A stretch of 64,000 bases of DNA from Neckera pumila. Taxonomy: Eukaryota; Streptophyta; Bryopsida; Hypnales; Neckeraceae. Made by a program: the position numbers and the translations under genes. The stretch spans positions 4,156,501 through 4,220,500 of the forward strand of contig OZ018417.1 of the NCBI GenBank assembly GCA_963969595.1. The letters run 5' to 3'. Positions 11,361 to 22,469 of this stretch are shown here, piece after piece. The first letter of the stretch is position 1, and each line of letters opens with the position of its first letter. The notes under the pieces are model-generated. The model saw nothing but the letters and a program-made list of their open reading frames with translations. It had not been told where the DNA came from and ran no database searches.

Positions 11361-12600
11361 CCTCAAAATTTAGGTAAGTTCTACAAGGGACTTGGTAGTT
11401 CTTTAGCGGCAAGAACTTAGTTCCAACCCAAGCTTCTTTAAAACAAATAATGACACTTCTAAAGGACCATGTTTTCAAACGTCAAGGCTCTAGAGGGATG
11501 TTCTATGGCTTGAAGCCAAGATATCCCACTCAAAGAGCTCGGTTTGAAGGGATTAGAAACCACGGTTCTTTTAAAATATCAACCAAACACACGACAATTG
11601 TGTATTCAAATCAACGCACCTCAAGCAAGCGTTTCAAGGGACCCCAGAGTCCTTGATAGACGCTTAAAAACACAAGAATTTGTTGATGATAAGCAAGCAA
11701 AAGATCAAATTACAAAGAACAAGAAGTTATTGAAAAAAATGTCAAATTTCAACAACGTGGCCGCGTTTGGCCGGAGTTTTACAAAATAGAAAGGGGTGTG
11801 AAGTGAAGGGAGGGGGAGGCCTTATATACTCAATCAAGGCCTCACCTTCCCCCCCAATTTCCTAATTCTACTTCCTAGGTAATTTCACATTTACTAATTA
11901 AAATTCAGCACTACTGTTGTGATCACTTTAATTTTTGGAGAAATGCTCCAAAATCTAAACCAATTGTGCCATTGTCTTTAGAAGACCCAAATTAGTCCAA
12001 GGGACCCCTTGCCCCCTATTTCAAGGCCGTTTTGTATGTAAAAACCAACGTTCAGCATATCATTTAAAAGGGTAAAAATCCAATTGTTGGAGATAATTTT
12101 GTCTTCAAGTTTTGACTGGCCAGGGTTGTTGAGGAGGTCCAAGATAGTAAGAAAAGAGTCCAAGTTGAATCCAATTAGAATTCGGGAGCTCCTAGTGTGC
12201 CGATCAACGTAAGCAAATCTATTAAAATCTATTAAAATTTCGTTAGCACCGCCGGTTTTGGTACTTGTCGGGGTCGAAATGTGATGGAATTTGGTCGGCC
12301 ACTTTATTAGCACTAAAAATGCTATCCTAATTTTTAGTGGTATTTTCTAGGAATTTCCGAATGCGTAAAAACACGGTTGACTTTCCAGGGAGTCATTTCC
12401 GCAATTTGGAAAATTACAAAACTTTTTGGGCAACTTCTAGGAAGTTTTCAAATGCCATGTGCAAACTGACAAATTCTTTTGCACTAATCTATGCTGTGCG
12501 TGATTTACAACGTTTTAGTTTAATTCCCACCCGGAGGGGAATTCATTCTCAATATAAGTTAATTCCCTCTTGGGGGGGAGGGAATCATTCTTGATCAAGG

Positions 12601-13511
12601 AAATCTAGCCCTTTAGCTTCCTCATTATGCTCTTGGCAGGTTTCTTGGTCAAAACCTCCGTTCTTGGCTTGCGGATCGCTTGTAATCTCAGTTTATGGTT
12701 TTACCTGCACTAGTATATGACTTCTTTTCTATCCTCTATTTTCTATCCTAAGTATTCCACATGCCCTCCAAAAATCTATTTCTGGGTGGTTTTGTGGTTT
12801 GGCCATCAAGCTTAATTCCACTTGAGCCGTCAAATGTTCTCTGAATTGCTTAAATAGACTTAATATTAGCTCATCGTAGTAATTAGAGTAGTTCCGAGTT
12901 TTTTGGTCAAATCATATTTCATTTGTAGGGATTTCCTCCAAATATCACGTGAATATACTTATATTATCTTTTGAACCCTAATTAACCCTAAATATGAGCA
13001 AAAAGCAAAAAAAAGAAAATTTTGAGGTTCAAGTGCTAACTTGAGGGTTCACATGTGCCTACCTCATTGACCAAATTTCCGTTCTATAAATCATGGTAAA
13101 AGAAGTTGTGATCAATTGGTCCCTACTCCCTTGAAATGCTACTTGAATTGGTCCAATTTCCTTTTAAAAAAAACTAAAATTTTTTGCAACCTCTTCATAG
13201 TAGATCCTTGGGCTCACAAGAGGTACACTTGTAGGTCTTAAGATTTCTCCCCTTTCTAGACTCACAAACTAGGATCTTTGCTTGACAAAATATTGAGTTT
13301 GTTCATCCTATCTAGAATTTGCCATTGAAAATTTGGTGAAGACACATTATGTCTTCTTAGGCCTTGAGTTATTAAGCCTAGTGTTTTAAGAGCTCAATTG
13401 TTTTAGCATTCTATTAGTTTTTTATGTTTTATTTTATTATTTTATTTTGTTTGGGTAGGTTGGTATTGTTCCTACATGCAAGTATGAGATGGAATAAATA
13501 GATGGAATAAA
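12601..13511. other. No gene seen
   Basis: AT-rich sequence with no supported gene. A duplicated GATGGAATAAATAGA motif lies at 13490-13515, immediately before the MITE at 13513. Confidence 0.5.
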
Positions 13512-13512
13512 T

Positions 13513-14419
13513 AGACGGATGATTGTAAGAAAGATTTGTACTATATTCCATTCTATTTTGTAAACTAGAGTGTTTTCAAGCATAATTTTGAGAAAAAAAT
13601 CCATTGTAGCTTAAATTCATAGTGATGAAGGATATAACTTCTTCAAAGATAATCATAGAAGCTTTTGATAGTATATGGATGAAAAATTCTAAAGTGTATG
13701 CCTGTATAGAGAAATAAAGTACCCTAAAAATTGGTAAAGTAGTAAAGGTCCTAATAGTGGGTGAATATTATGGCTCCAAAAGACTCAAAGCTTATAAGCA
13801 AGGTATTCATGACTATTATTCTGTTTGTCTAATTTCATTTTGTTTTTCAAAAATGCTATATATTATCTGAAATAACCCTTAATTGATTGTCGCACTTGCC
13901 AATTTTGGAGAGATTTAGGTAGTGCTATTTTTGACTCCAAAAAACAAATTTAGAGCTTATAATTTGCAGGAAGATGGTTATAGTAGACTACTATCTATAG
14001 TTCAAAGAGATTTTTAAACAGTTAATTCTATATTATATAAAAGTCTATAAAGTGATCTTCTTTTTGCTTGCATTTTGAAACATATAAAATAAATTTTGGT
14101 GTTTTTTTGGTGAATGACCATTTCATAGAGTGGTTACATATGGACAATTGTTATTCATTTCTTAAATTATTTTCCTTTTTTTAAAAATTAAAATGTCAAA
14201 ACACCTATTTTTTGTAGGCCTCGCATTTTTTTAATTATCTTGCTTAGAGAATTTTTCTAGGCTATATCTTTCTAGGGCACAATCTCCTTAAAGGTGTATA
14301 CATTGGCTATATTAATTAAAAAGTAAAAAAATTATTATTTTAATTTTAAAGTATTCTAGTGATAAAGGCTTGAAAATTGTGAAAATACGACATAATCAAC
14401 AAGTGTTTCTTGCAATCAT
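13513..14419. mobile_element. MITE family P, copy 1
   Basis: The terminal inverted repeats are GGATGATTGTAAGAAAGATT on the left and, reading inward on the minus strand, GGATGATTGCAAGAAACACT on the right. The internal sequence matches 18315-18950 in the blocks CCAAAAAACAAATTT.GAGCT and AGTCTA.AAA.TG. The ends suggest a DNA transposon derivative of about 0.9 kb without coding sequence. The target-site duplication is not clear. Confidence 0.6.
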
Positions 14420-14715
14420 CCCAATAATTAGAGCCATGAAACTAGCAAATGCAAGAATTGAAATGAAGTCTCACACAGAGGTACCATAAGACTTTTCAAC
14501 AACTTGGAAAAATTAGCAATGTATCGTAGAGGTTGCTAAAAATTTCTCAATATATTATGTTTGAGAACAAAATCTTTCAAAACTTTCAATAATTTTTTCA
14601 AAAGAAGGCCATCCAAATTTCCAAACCGAACCAGCAAAAGTTGTGAAGTGGCACAAAAAGATGCTAGAGGACTTAGTTACCAACAACAATAAAAAAAATC
14701 TAAAAAGACACTTAA

Positions 14716-14729
14716 ATACACACACACAC

Positions 14730-14773
<44 letters not shown>
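14716..14773 (+). repeat. (AC)n microsatellite
   Basis: About 29 AC units, interrupted once by CG, followed by a short AGAGATATATATAT tract. Open frames across it are artefacts of the dinucleotide. Confidence 0.95.
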
Positions 14774-14774
<1 letters not shown>

Positions 14775-14929
14775 GAGATATATATATAGTTTTTCTTTAC
14801 ACCCCAAGACAGGGCCTATTCTGTCCGTTCATGATCTATTTCACTTTGAACAGCAAGTTTGTAAACTCTTTTTCTTACTCGTTTTGATCAAACAGACAAG
14901 AATCGAGCACAGCATTATAAAACTTCACA

Positions 14930-15380
14930 TTATCCGGGCAAAAATCCCACGAGTTTGTAAAGATTAGGATCGGGAGAGTGCGAGGGCATGATACAATATC
15001 ATTTATGATTTAGCGTTTGCTGATTAGTACATGTAAACTAGCCTTAGTATTGTTCAAAACCAGATCACGTTTCAAAAATCAAGAAATTCCTACGAGAATG
15101 TAAGGATCTTAATTGGGAGGGAGGGAGGGCATAACACAATTATTCTTGCAAGTTCGAGCTGTCAAATAGTACATTACGTACTAGACTTAGCATTGTGCCC
15201 AAAACAGACCAAGTCTTAATCGTGACAATTCTTGTGAGTGGCTTTATTCACAGACCTCAAACTTGCAACTGATTGTAATAAAGCATTCTAAAATTCCCAT
15301 TAGCAAATCATGTCTAAACCATAATAAGATTTGCAAAGATTTTGATTGGGAGGGAGGGCGGGTATTACACTCTCTTTGTA
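14930..15380 (+). repeat. Degenerate tandem repeat in low-copy DNA
   Basis: Three imperfect units carry a GTAAAGAT..TTGGGAGGGAGGG-type motif (near 14955, 15100 and 15335), each followed by AACACAAT-like sequence and CTAGACTTAGCATTGT-like sequence. Spacing is uneven (about 150 and 235 bp). No coding signal. Confidence 0.45.
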
Positions 15381-16111
15381 TCTCAGAACTAGCAGCATAA
15401 TTCATTTGGTGCAATGTAATCCGATTTTAACAAACCTTTTTATCATAAACTTGCAAAACAGTACTAGTAGCAATCTTTAAGGATTCACGCACAAACAGGC
15501 CACTTGTGTTGGTGCTACTTCATTAATTATACTAGATCAATATATAAATCAAGCAGATACTCTTCATAGCAATTTAGCAGAGCTAGACACTTGCGGGCTA
15601 TGTGGTATCCCAAGCATTACGGTGATATCTTTAAGCACAAGAAACACAATCACCGATTCTTGTAAATGGAAACAACATGAGTATTAATCTTGAGAAGTCA
15701 CGCCTCACCTGCACCCATATCCCACAACAAACACAAGGTCAATTACGGGATGCATGCAAGGCGTCTTAAGCGTGACTACACTTTGTTATCAAAAGCCAAA
15801 GATTCCTGCACATAATTTCAAGTACAAAAAAAAGTAATACATGAAGATGCGGCCGTAAGCAGCTCCTTTGTTCAAAGAAAGTCGAGCTCTCTTCTCAGCA
15901 ACAGATGGATAAGAACAAGACCTGAGTGGTCATTTCAGTGTCCATGCTCATGGCAGTGCATTACCGTAACAGGTCCACTAGCTTGAATCAAAGAGCTTCG
16001 TTGAGTAGCAAGCACAAGCAGGGTGGCTGACAAGTGATGAAAAATAGCTGTCAAGAAACCAGACGCCTATAAGGTACAAGCCCCGAGGAGGGTCGGGTCG
16101 CCTTCAGGCAA

Positions 16112-16182
16112 TTAGGGCTGCATGTGTTGATCGAAGCCATCCAACTGTACGTATGCATTCTCAAGCAAATCCTTGAATCTTA
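16112..16182 (-). CDS. Possible terminal coding exon, unknown protein
   Basis: On the minus strand an acceptor-like GGGTAG is followed by a 71-nt open stretch. It encodes RFKDLLENAYVQLDGFDQHM plus two residues and then TAA (16114-16112). Codon use and hydrophilic/aromatic composition look more protein-like than the surroundings. The flanking 14800-16400 segment is the least repetitive in this part of the window. I do not recognise the family and could not find a preceding exon, so this may be a captured fragment. Confidence 0.25.
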
Positions 16183-16805
16183 CTACCCGTTAAAGGCCGG
16201 GTATGTGTTTGCAGGATTGGGTACCATGCAGCTCGAATTTAAAAAACCCAGGAGAGGTAATGATTATGTACAGCCTGTAGAGGGTAGATTGTAGGATACA
16301 GTAGGATTGTTCTCTGTATCTATCTGTGTAAGCGAAAAAATGTTCCAACCACTTGTAAATCTTAGATACTATGCAGAGTGACAACAGGATCGTTTTGAAA
16401 CATCTACCAAATTATTTCATAGACGCAAGAGAGAGAAAGGGAAAGAGAGAGAGGGATAGAAGGTTCAAGGTGTCTTTTATTTTGTTTGTTCCATATGCAA
16501 ATGTTTATATGACTACCTAGAGTAGCCTAGGTAGAAGGTGGGCCTTCTACCTCATCAAGCTCATTCACTCTATCAAAACGCAAATGCAACTTGGTATCTA
16601 GCAATTTGGAGCATTAGCGTACAAAAGGAAGAGCGCACTCCACATTAAAATTGGCTATCCAACCAATCTTTCCACTATCAATGACTCACAACCACCAAGG
16701 GTCAAGCCCAACAACCGAACTTTTGACCCGACAATTAATTGCTAGGACCCTATTTGCTAGAATCATGGTCTAGATAGATGTCCCCACTTTGGACTCCTCT
16801 TGAAT

Positions 16806-17201
16806 TATTAGGAATTTTCATAACTTTTGACTTCAGAGACTCCATACCTATCCACAAATTGGAATTTCTAATAACTCTCACCTCATTAAACAAAATGGAG
16901 TGATTCAAACTTTTTTACTCTTAAATATTTCCTTAGAACCACTTCCAACTTTTTCATTTTTCAAAAAAGTGATTTTTGAAGGAGTTTTTTGAGCTGCCCG
17001 TTGAGTAATGAAAACCACATATGATGCAATAACTTTTTAACCATGTAGTCAAAAGTTATGAAAATTATTGGACCTTAAAGCTACTCCTTGGGCACATGTT
17101 TTGTAAAATTTTCAAAGAAAAAAAATATAAACTTCGTTCGTAGTGAGCTACACAAAATCGCTATGTTGCCAAAATATGGTGTTTGGTCCATTAGGGGTTA
17201 A
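16806..17201. mobile_element. TTAA element T2 (left-truncated)
   Basis: Only the right portion remains. It contains GAGCTGCCCG, ACTTTTTAACCATGTAGTC, GTAGTGAGCTAC and GCTATGTTGCC in the same order as T3. It ends CCATTAGGGG followed by TTAA at 17198-17201. The DNA after that TTAA (AGCTTTGCC) corresponds to unit B at 17506 (AGTCTTGCC), where an unoccupied TTAA stands at 17502-17505. Confidence 0.8.
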
Positions 17202-17204
17202 AGC

Positions 17205-17345
17205 TTTGCCTAGAACTTCTCCGTACACCATGTTTGAAAAGCAAGTGCTTGCTACAAGCACGGTTTAAAGCAAAAGCATAGACAACTTCCTACAAATTTT
17301 TCAACCAAGAAACAAACAATGCTATGAGAACCGTGGAGTTTGTAT
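17205..17345 (-). pseudogene. Decayed copy of signal-peptide exon (unit A)
   Basis: Homologous to the exon at 17419-17604, but the upstream ATG is lost and a TAA interrupts the hydrophobic core a few codons after the internal ATG. T2 ends a few bases inside its 3' part, so the exon was also separated from whatever followed. The homology is clear and the copy is non-functional. Confidence 0.6.
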
Positions 17346-17418
17346 TCTCTTTGACACTCATAATGACAATGATAATAAATAAATAAAATTCATATACCAT
17401 TCACTCGTGCTATGTGCA

Positions 17419-17604
17419 TCAATTCAACTGTAGTAAACAAAATGGAATCATGGTGTAGATGGATGTCCCCACTCCAAACTCCTCTTGCAATTTGGTGACC
17501 CTTAAAGTCTTGCCTAGAACTTCTCCGTACGCCACATTTGAAAAGCAAGTGCTTGCTACAAGCACAGTCACAAGCAAAAGCATGGACAACCTCCTACAAA
17601 TCAT
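17419..17604 (-). CDS. Putative signal-peptide exon of an unknown secreted protein
   Basis: A 61-codon ORF starts MICRRLSMLLLVTVLVASTC. A short basic n-region, a hydrophobic core of about 15 residues and a plausible cleavage site (SNVAYG|EV) make a classical secretory signal peptide. The homologous part extends to about residue 45; the remaining residues may be read-through into an intron. No cysteine pattern or domain follows. The sequence is tandemly duplicated, with the other copy (17205-17345) broken. It may be the first exon of a small secreted peptide gene or a repeat-borne fragment. No downstream exon was found. Confidence 0.35.
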   Translation of the reverse strand: MICRRLSMLLLVTVLVASTCFSNVAYGEVLGKTLRVTKLQEEFGVGTSIYTMIPFCLLQLN

Positions 17605-17745
17605 TCAACCAAGAAACAAACAATCATATTAGAACCGTGGAGTTTGTGCTCTCTTTGAGATGACACTCATAATAAATAAATAAAATTCATATACCATTCA
17701 CTTGTGCTATGTGCATCAATTCAACTATAGTAAAAAAATGGAACC
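17441..17745. repeat. Tandem duplication unit B
   Basis: A unit of about 305 bp, homologous to unit A without its 0.4-kb insertion. Shared blocks include the signal-peptide exon, AATAAATAAATAAAATTCAT and GTGCTATGTGCATCAATTCA. It keeps the undisturbed TTAA at 17502-17505. Confidence 0.75.
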
Positions 17746-18300
17746 ATAAATAATCTCTAGCTTGTATTTGGACCCAATGTTCTTTGTACTTTGCAATTAG
17801 AAATAGAAGCGTAGCAAGGAACCAACCAATTGCTACTTGTAAGATGTAAAAGGGCATGGGGCATTACCTTGCTGTCGTCATGGTGACTTGGATAAGAAAA
17901 TAGTGAAAGAAACTATGAAGGGGTGAAGTATAAGCAAAACACACAAAAGCAAGGGACTACCACAAAAAGTGGCTTAGAGGCCTTCTAACAACTACAGAAG
18001 CGAGATGGTGCCTAGCTTGTATTTATGGCTCTCAAAGACCACTCTTCCAAAAAATAAAACAATGAAGTTCCAAGGATGTTTCCAAAAAAGTGGTAAAAGA
18101 AACTTTAAAGGTTTATAAAAAGTGATGAAGTTTGTGTACCTATATATGAGCTGTAAAAGCTTTGTGCAAGGTTTCCATAGATTTTTTGATTATTGTACAA
18201 CAATTAAAGAAATTCTTTAAAGCCTTTCAAATGTTTTTGTAAATGATGGACAAGATGATTGCTTGGGAGAGAAGTTCTTTGAAAAAATTTCAACAATTTC
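17746..18300. other. No gene seen
   Basis: AT-rich sequence with GTGAAAGAAACT and AAAGTGGT motifs repeated loosely (17905-18110). I see no coding exon. Confidence 0.5.
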
Positions 18301-18314
18301 TTCAAAAGAGCTTA

Positions 18315-18960
18315 AAGGTGATTGCAAGAAATACTTGTACTATTTTGCGTCACACCTTGCGTGTGATTTGTTTTTGGCCATAACTTTTGCAATCTAGCTC
18401 TAAATGGCTTAAGATTCATAGGTAAGGAATCCATAACTATTATGCAACTTGACTAAAATTATGCTACTTCAAATACTTTTAATGTGCAAAAATAGCCCCC
18501 CGCTTTTTGTCATATTTGTCAATACACTAGTAGAAAATTCAGATTTTCTACTAGTAATATGGGTGTGTTAATACTGTTTAGTATCCCAAAAAACAAATTT
18601 GGAGCTAAAATTTTGATGGGATTGTCTTTTTATAGACTTGCAGTTATTGTTCAAAGGAACTCTAGAAATAATTAGTTGTTTGTTGTATAGAAGTCTACAA
18701 AATGGACTTCTTTCCACTTGCATTTTCAAATATGCAGAATATTTTCTCAATGGTTCATAACATTCAATAGCATGTGTTGATGTTGCCTTGATTGTCTACA
18801 ATGATGGTGTGCCTCTATATCCTTCACTTGTCTAATTCATCAGTAGCTACTGATGAAACACTGTTGGAGTGTGGAATATACCACACCATCACTGCAGAGC
18901 TACTTAATGTTATGTCTTTTTAGTGAGTGACCATTTCTATAGAATGGTTAAAAAGCAAAA
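18315..18960. mobile_element. MITE family P, copy 2 (right end missing)
   Basis: The left end GGTGATTGCAAGAAATACTT matches the terminus of copy 1. Internal blocks align with 13740-14150. A segment of about 180 bp (18740-18920) is extra relative to copy 1 and contains two palindromes (18838-18855 and the near-palindrome at 18869-18889). The expected right terminus is not found before the unrelated CACCATTCCCC sequence at 18964. Confidence 0.5.
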
Positions 18961-18963
18961 TAT

Positions 18964-19250
18964 CACCATTCCCCACTAACAACCTAATTCCACCAGCGTC
19001 CACCTCCTCTGCACTAAGAGCTTGCATCCACCTCCGTCTCACCATTCCCCACTAACAGCCAGCGTCCACCTCCTTTGCACTCATCTCTTTCAATCTCACA
19101 CACACTCACACTCTCTCACACACACATACATGTACGCCAAAATGGGATCCACATTCACCCAGAATGTACGCCCATTTGCGCGACCAGCATTCCACTTCTG
19201 TAATCCAAATCCATCAATTTCACAATTGCAAACTTTGGTCCTATGTTAAT
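18964..19250 (+). other. C-rich stretch with small ORF
   Basis: A duplicated CACCATTCCCCACTAACA/CCAGCGTCCACCTCC motif (18965-19075) precedes a CA-rich leader. An ATG at 19142 then opens a short frame beginning MGSTFTQNVRPFARP that closes at 19247. Composition recalls a 5' UTR with a transit-peptide-like start. No downstream exon is visible, so I do not call a gene. Confidence 0.25.
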
Positions 19251-19440
19251 CAAGTTTGCGACTAAGAGAGCTTGCAAGGTTCAAATCTCTCAAACTCAAT
19301 CAAGTTCGCAACTAAGAGAGCTTGCAAGGTTCAAATCTCTCAAACTTCGATCCTACGCTAATCAAGTTCACCATTAAGAGCTCTTGCAAACTTCAAATCT
19401 CCCAAACTTCGATCTGACGTCAATCAACTCCGCAAATATG
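19235..19440 (+). repeat. Tandem repeat, ~60-70 bp unit
   Basis: Three units repeat AAGTT.GC.ACTAAGAGAGCTTGCAAGGTTCAAATCTCTCAAACT with CTTCGATCCTACGCTAATC between units. The first two are almost identical (19249-19350) and the third is diverged (19364-19430). Confidence 0.7.
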
Positions 19441-20350
19441 AGTGCCAATAATGGAGGTATCATTAAAGTAGCCACTCCCAAGTGATCCCAACCAACTGAT
19501 AAAAATTTGGAGCACTTAATTAGTCTCGGTTGCACTCTACTAAGCCTCGATCTCAATTCAAATCTCCAAGCGCAATCGCTTTAATTGGTGTTTGAGCTTC
19601 CTCTCTCGCTTGACGCCATCACCAACCACTTCAATCGCCGCAAGTTTGATGGGTTACGTTTGAAGCTATGAGATTGCTAAACTTGGGATTGTAAAGTAAA
19701 GTTGGGATTGCGAATGCAAAAAATTCGGGTTGCTAATTGACCTGACACTTCAATGAGTGAAGGGCGGAAAGAGACAATGAAGTAGGTTAAGCTTACGTTG
19801 AGCTTCAGCTAGGGTTTCGGACGGGCAGGGAATGATTTGCGCAACGGTGCCACTTCGGGTTTCTCGGGGAGTTTCTCGGGGTGTGACGGCCTGGCTTGCA
19901 GAGAGACGCACGCTTGGAATAATTAGTGACTTGGGTTAGTGACTTTGTTGGTAGAAAGAGCAACCCCACAGCAACTTGCCCAAGGTACTCAACACGGGCA
20001 ATGAGTAGGTCATGGCTTGGGAATTGCGCCACGGCACGCACGCACGCCAAGTGAAAAAACATACCCGGCCACGGCCAAATATAAAGAAGGCACGGACAAA
20101 TGGAGACTCTTGAACGCAGCTTGCCAAGCTAGAAAATAATCTTTTGAGTCTCACCTTTTGAAAGGTTTTCTTCAAAAGTTGAAGAGATTCTTTCTAAAAT
20201 AATAAAATAGAAAGTTTGGAGCACCTTTTGACTACTTGACAAGTCTTCCCATTGGGCCATGACTCTTCATTTAATATGGCCACATGCCAAACGATGGATT
20301 TTTGCCATTTGGCGCCCCTTTACAGCGAGCCATGCTTGGAGTTGCCTTGA
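19441..20350. other. No gene seen
   Basis: Moderately GC-rich DNA with overlapping short ORFs on the minus strand (19805-20175) but no recognisable domain or splice pattern. At 20358 TAAGAGCATCTTCAATGCA resembles a hAT-type MITE terminus such as the one at 24271. No partner end was found. Confidence 0.4.
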
Positions 20351-20539
20351 GTGAGTTAAGAGCATCTTCAATGCAAATACAGTAAAACAACCCTCTACTG
20401 GCAAACTGAAGGGGCATTCCACGAGGCTTCCATAGTAGCGATTCTTTTTTGGAAAAAAAGACCCAGTGTGGAACCGGCAATCCAAATGTCAAATAGACTT
20501 TTCCACATTATAAAAAGAAAGAAAGGACAAGGATCTATA

Positions 20540-21470
20540 TTAACCCCTAAAGGTTGGAGACTATGTTTTCACCAAAAGCACTCTAAAATTGTCATTTCTA
20601 ATACAAGTATCATATTTCAAAAAAAACACATTTTTGGACACATGTAACCGTAGGATCTTGTAGTAAATTTTTTTGACAATATGTAGAAAAAATTTAGAAT
20701 TTTCCACCTTGTAGATTGCAAGATATTAGCATTTGAATTGACAAAAAACCATTTTTCGGCCCTGCGGAAACCGGGCAACTACACTTCACAAGGTCACATT
20801 TAAATGAAAAAATGTCTAAATTGGTGGTTACTACTTGGATTCACTCTTCAAAGCAAGTTGGCTACATGCTTGAAAAAATCCAAATCATTTGGAATTGCAC
20901 AACATACGAGAAAAAAATAGGTTGTAGAAAGAAGTAGAGAATGATTCAAAACACGAAATTGTTAAGAGTTTAATTATGGACTTAAAAAAATTTCAATTCC
21001 AATGGTTGTAATGTTGCAGTACACAATACACATCTTGGGCTTTTATTTTTTCAATAAATATTAAGAATTGATTCAAATAAAGGACTTCTAAGTTTATTTT
21101 AGAGTAGGAAATCCATAACCGCCCGCAAACTAGAACACCTCATAATTTTTATCTCATAAATCAAAATGGAATAATTCAAAGCTTTACACGTATATATAAA
21201 TGTAAAGAACCAATTTCAGATTTTTATTTTCTTAAAAAGTGATTTTTCAAAAAAAAATTGAGCTGCCCGCCGTCCGTTAAAAATGACATATCATCCAATA
21301 AATTTTTAACCATGTAGTCCAAAGTTTTGAAAATTGTTGGGCCTTGAAGCTACTCCTTACACACACATTGTGTGAAACTTTCATAGAAAAAAAATAAAAT
21401 TTCCATTCGTAGTGAGCTGCCTAAAATCGCTATGTTGCCAAAAAATGCCGTTTGGTTCTTTAGGGGTTAA
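20540..21470. mobile_element. TTAA element T3 (complete)
   Basis: TTAA (20540-20543) is followed by CCCCTAAAGGTTGG. The right end is TTCTTTAGGGG followed by TTAA (21467-21470). Body 923 bp. It contains the diagnostic blocks GTAACCGTAGGATCTTGTAG, ATTGCAAGATATTAGCATT, CATTTGGAATTGCACAACAT and GAGCTGCCCG. These are shared in inverse orientation with T6 and T7 and in the same orientation with T10. No coding capacity. Confidence 0.9.
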
Positions 21471-22050
21471 AAAAGACTTTTCATGCAAACAAGACAAGGT
21501 TGCATTGAATGGCACACATCACAATGTGGGAAAAGGTATGACAACAATGACTATTTTTACAGGGAGTCAACTCACGAGTCCTTCACATTTTGCAAATTAG
21601 CCGGTCTCGGGTGATCGCATACCGAGGCCATTGTCGTGTAGAGAGAGTTTGCCTCGGGAAATCGCAGAGATTTTGGCTGCAATTTGAAATGGTTTAAGAC
21701 TAAGGTGTATAACGGTTGTGTCGAATCTTGTACTTCAAACCTTGAATCTTCTACTTAGAATGTTGAATCTTCAACTTCACCTTGAAACTGCTCCTTGTTG
21801 GCCTATCCTGAGGCTGGCTCTAAACGGGTCAGGGTTCGGTCAGGTAGGTGATAAGAAACCACAATCCTTGGACAGGTAAAACGGAACAACATAACACAAG
21901 ATGCCGTCTGGATGATGGGCTTCTAAACTTTCAAACTCCCAGTGACCAGCTTTAAGAACCAAGCTTCACCGTGAGAACAAGCAAGTCTCGACCATGTGGG
22001 CAATTAACCCCACTTCGTCATCCACGACACAAAATGAGGCTACCAATGGT
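21471..22050. other. No gene seen
   Basis: Low-copy-looking DNA with a run of CTTGAATCTTCTACTT-type repeats at 21735-21790. No supported gene. Confidence 0.5.
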
Positions 22051-22395
<345 letters not shown>

Positions 22396-22469
22396 GTCTT
22401 CAACACTTCCTCCAATCTCCAACTTCAACCTCCAATTCGTAAACTGAACTTTGGGTGACTACCTCCAAC

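Larger units (their letters stand above)
8380..12600. repeat. Repeat family E, copy Y
   Basis: This is the longest copy of the family. In order it holds a segment with TTTATTCCCACCC (8399), a block matching 4663-4752, AT-rich intron-like DNA, an exon-like ORF (minus, 9757-9834), three related paragraphs with CTCTGGTCAACTCAATTTGACC (10430-10700), a GC-richer block (10910-11120), CTTTGCCGTA repeats (11160-11360), and a tail that aligns by short blocks with 700-1350. A TTTAATTCCCACCC block recurs at 12519. No transposase, RT or clear target-site duplication is visible. Confidence 0.45.
16750..17440. repeat. Tandem duplication unit A (interrupted by T2)
   Basis: The flanks of this unit (GAATCATGGTCTAGATAGAT at 16762, and 17202-17440) match unit B at 17441-17745. 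Unit A is split by a truncated TTAA element at about 16806-17201. It contains a decayed copy of the signal-peptide exon of unit B. Confidence 0.7.

Noticed and set aside
16190..16384. 64-codon minus-strand ORF upstream of the possible exon at 16112
   Set aside because: It is out of frame with that exon and has no domain or splice support.
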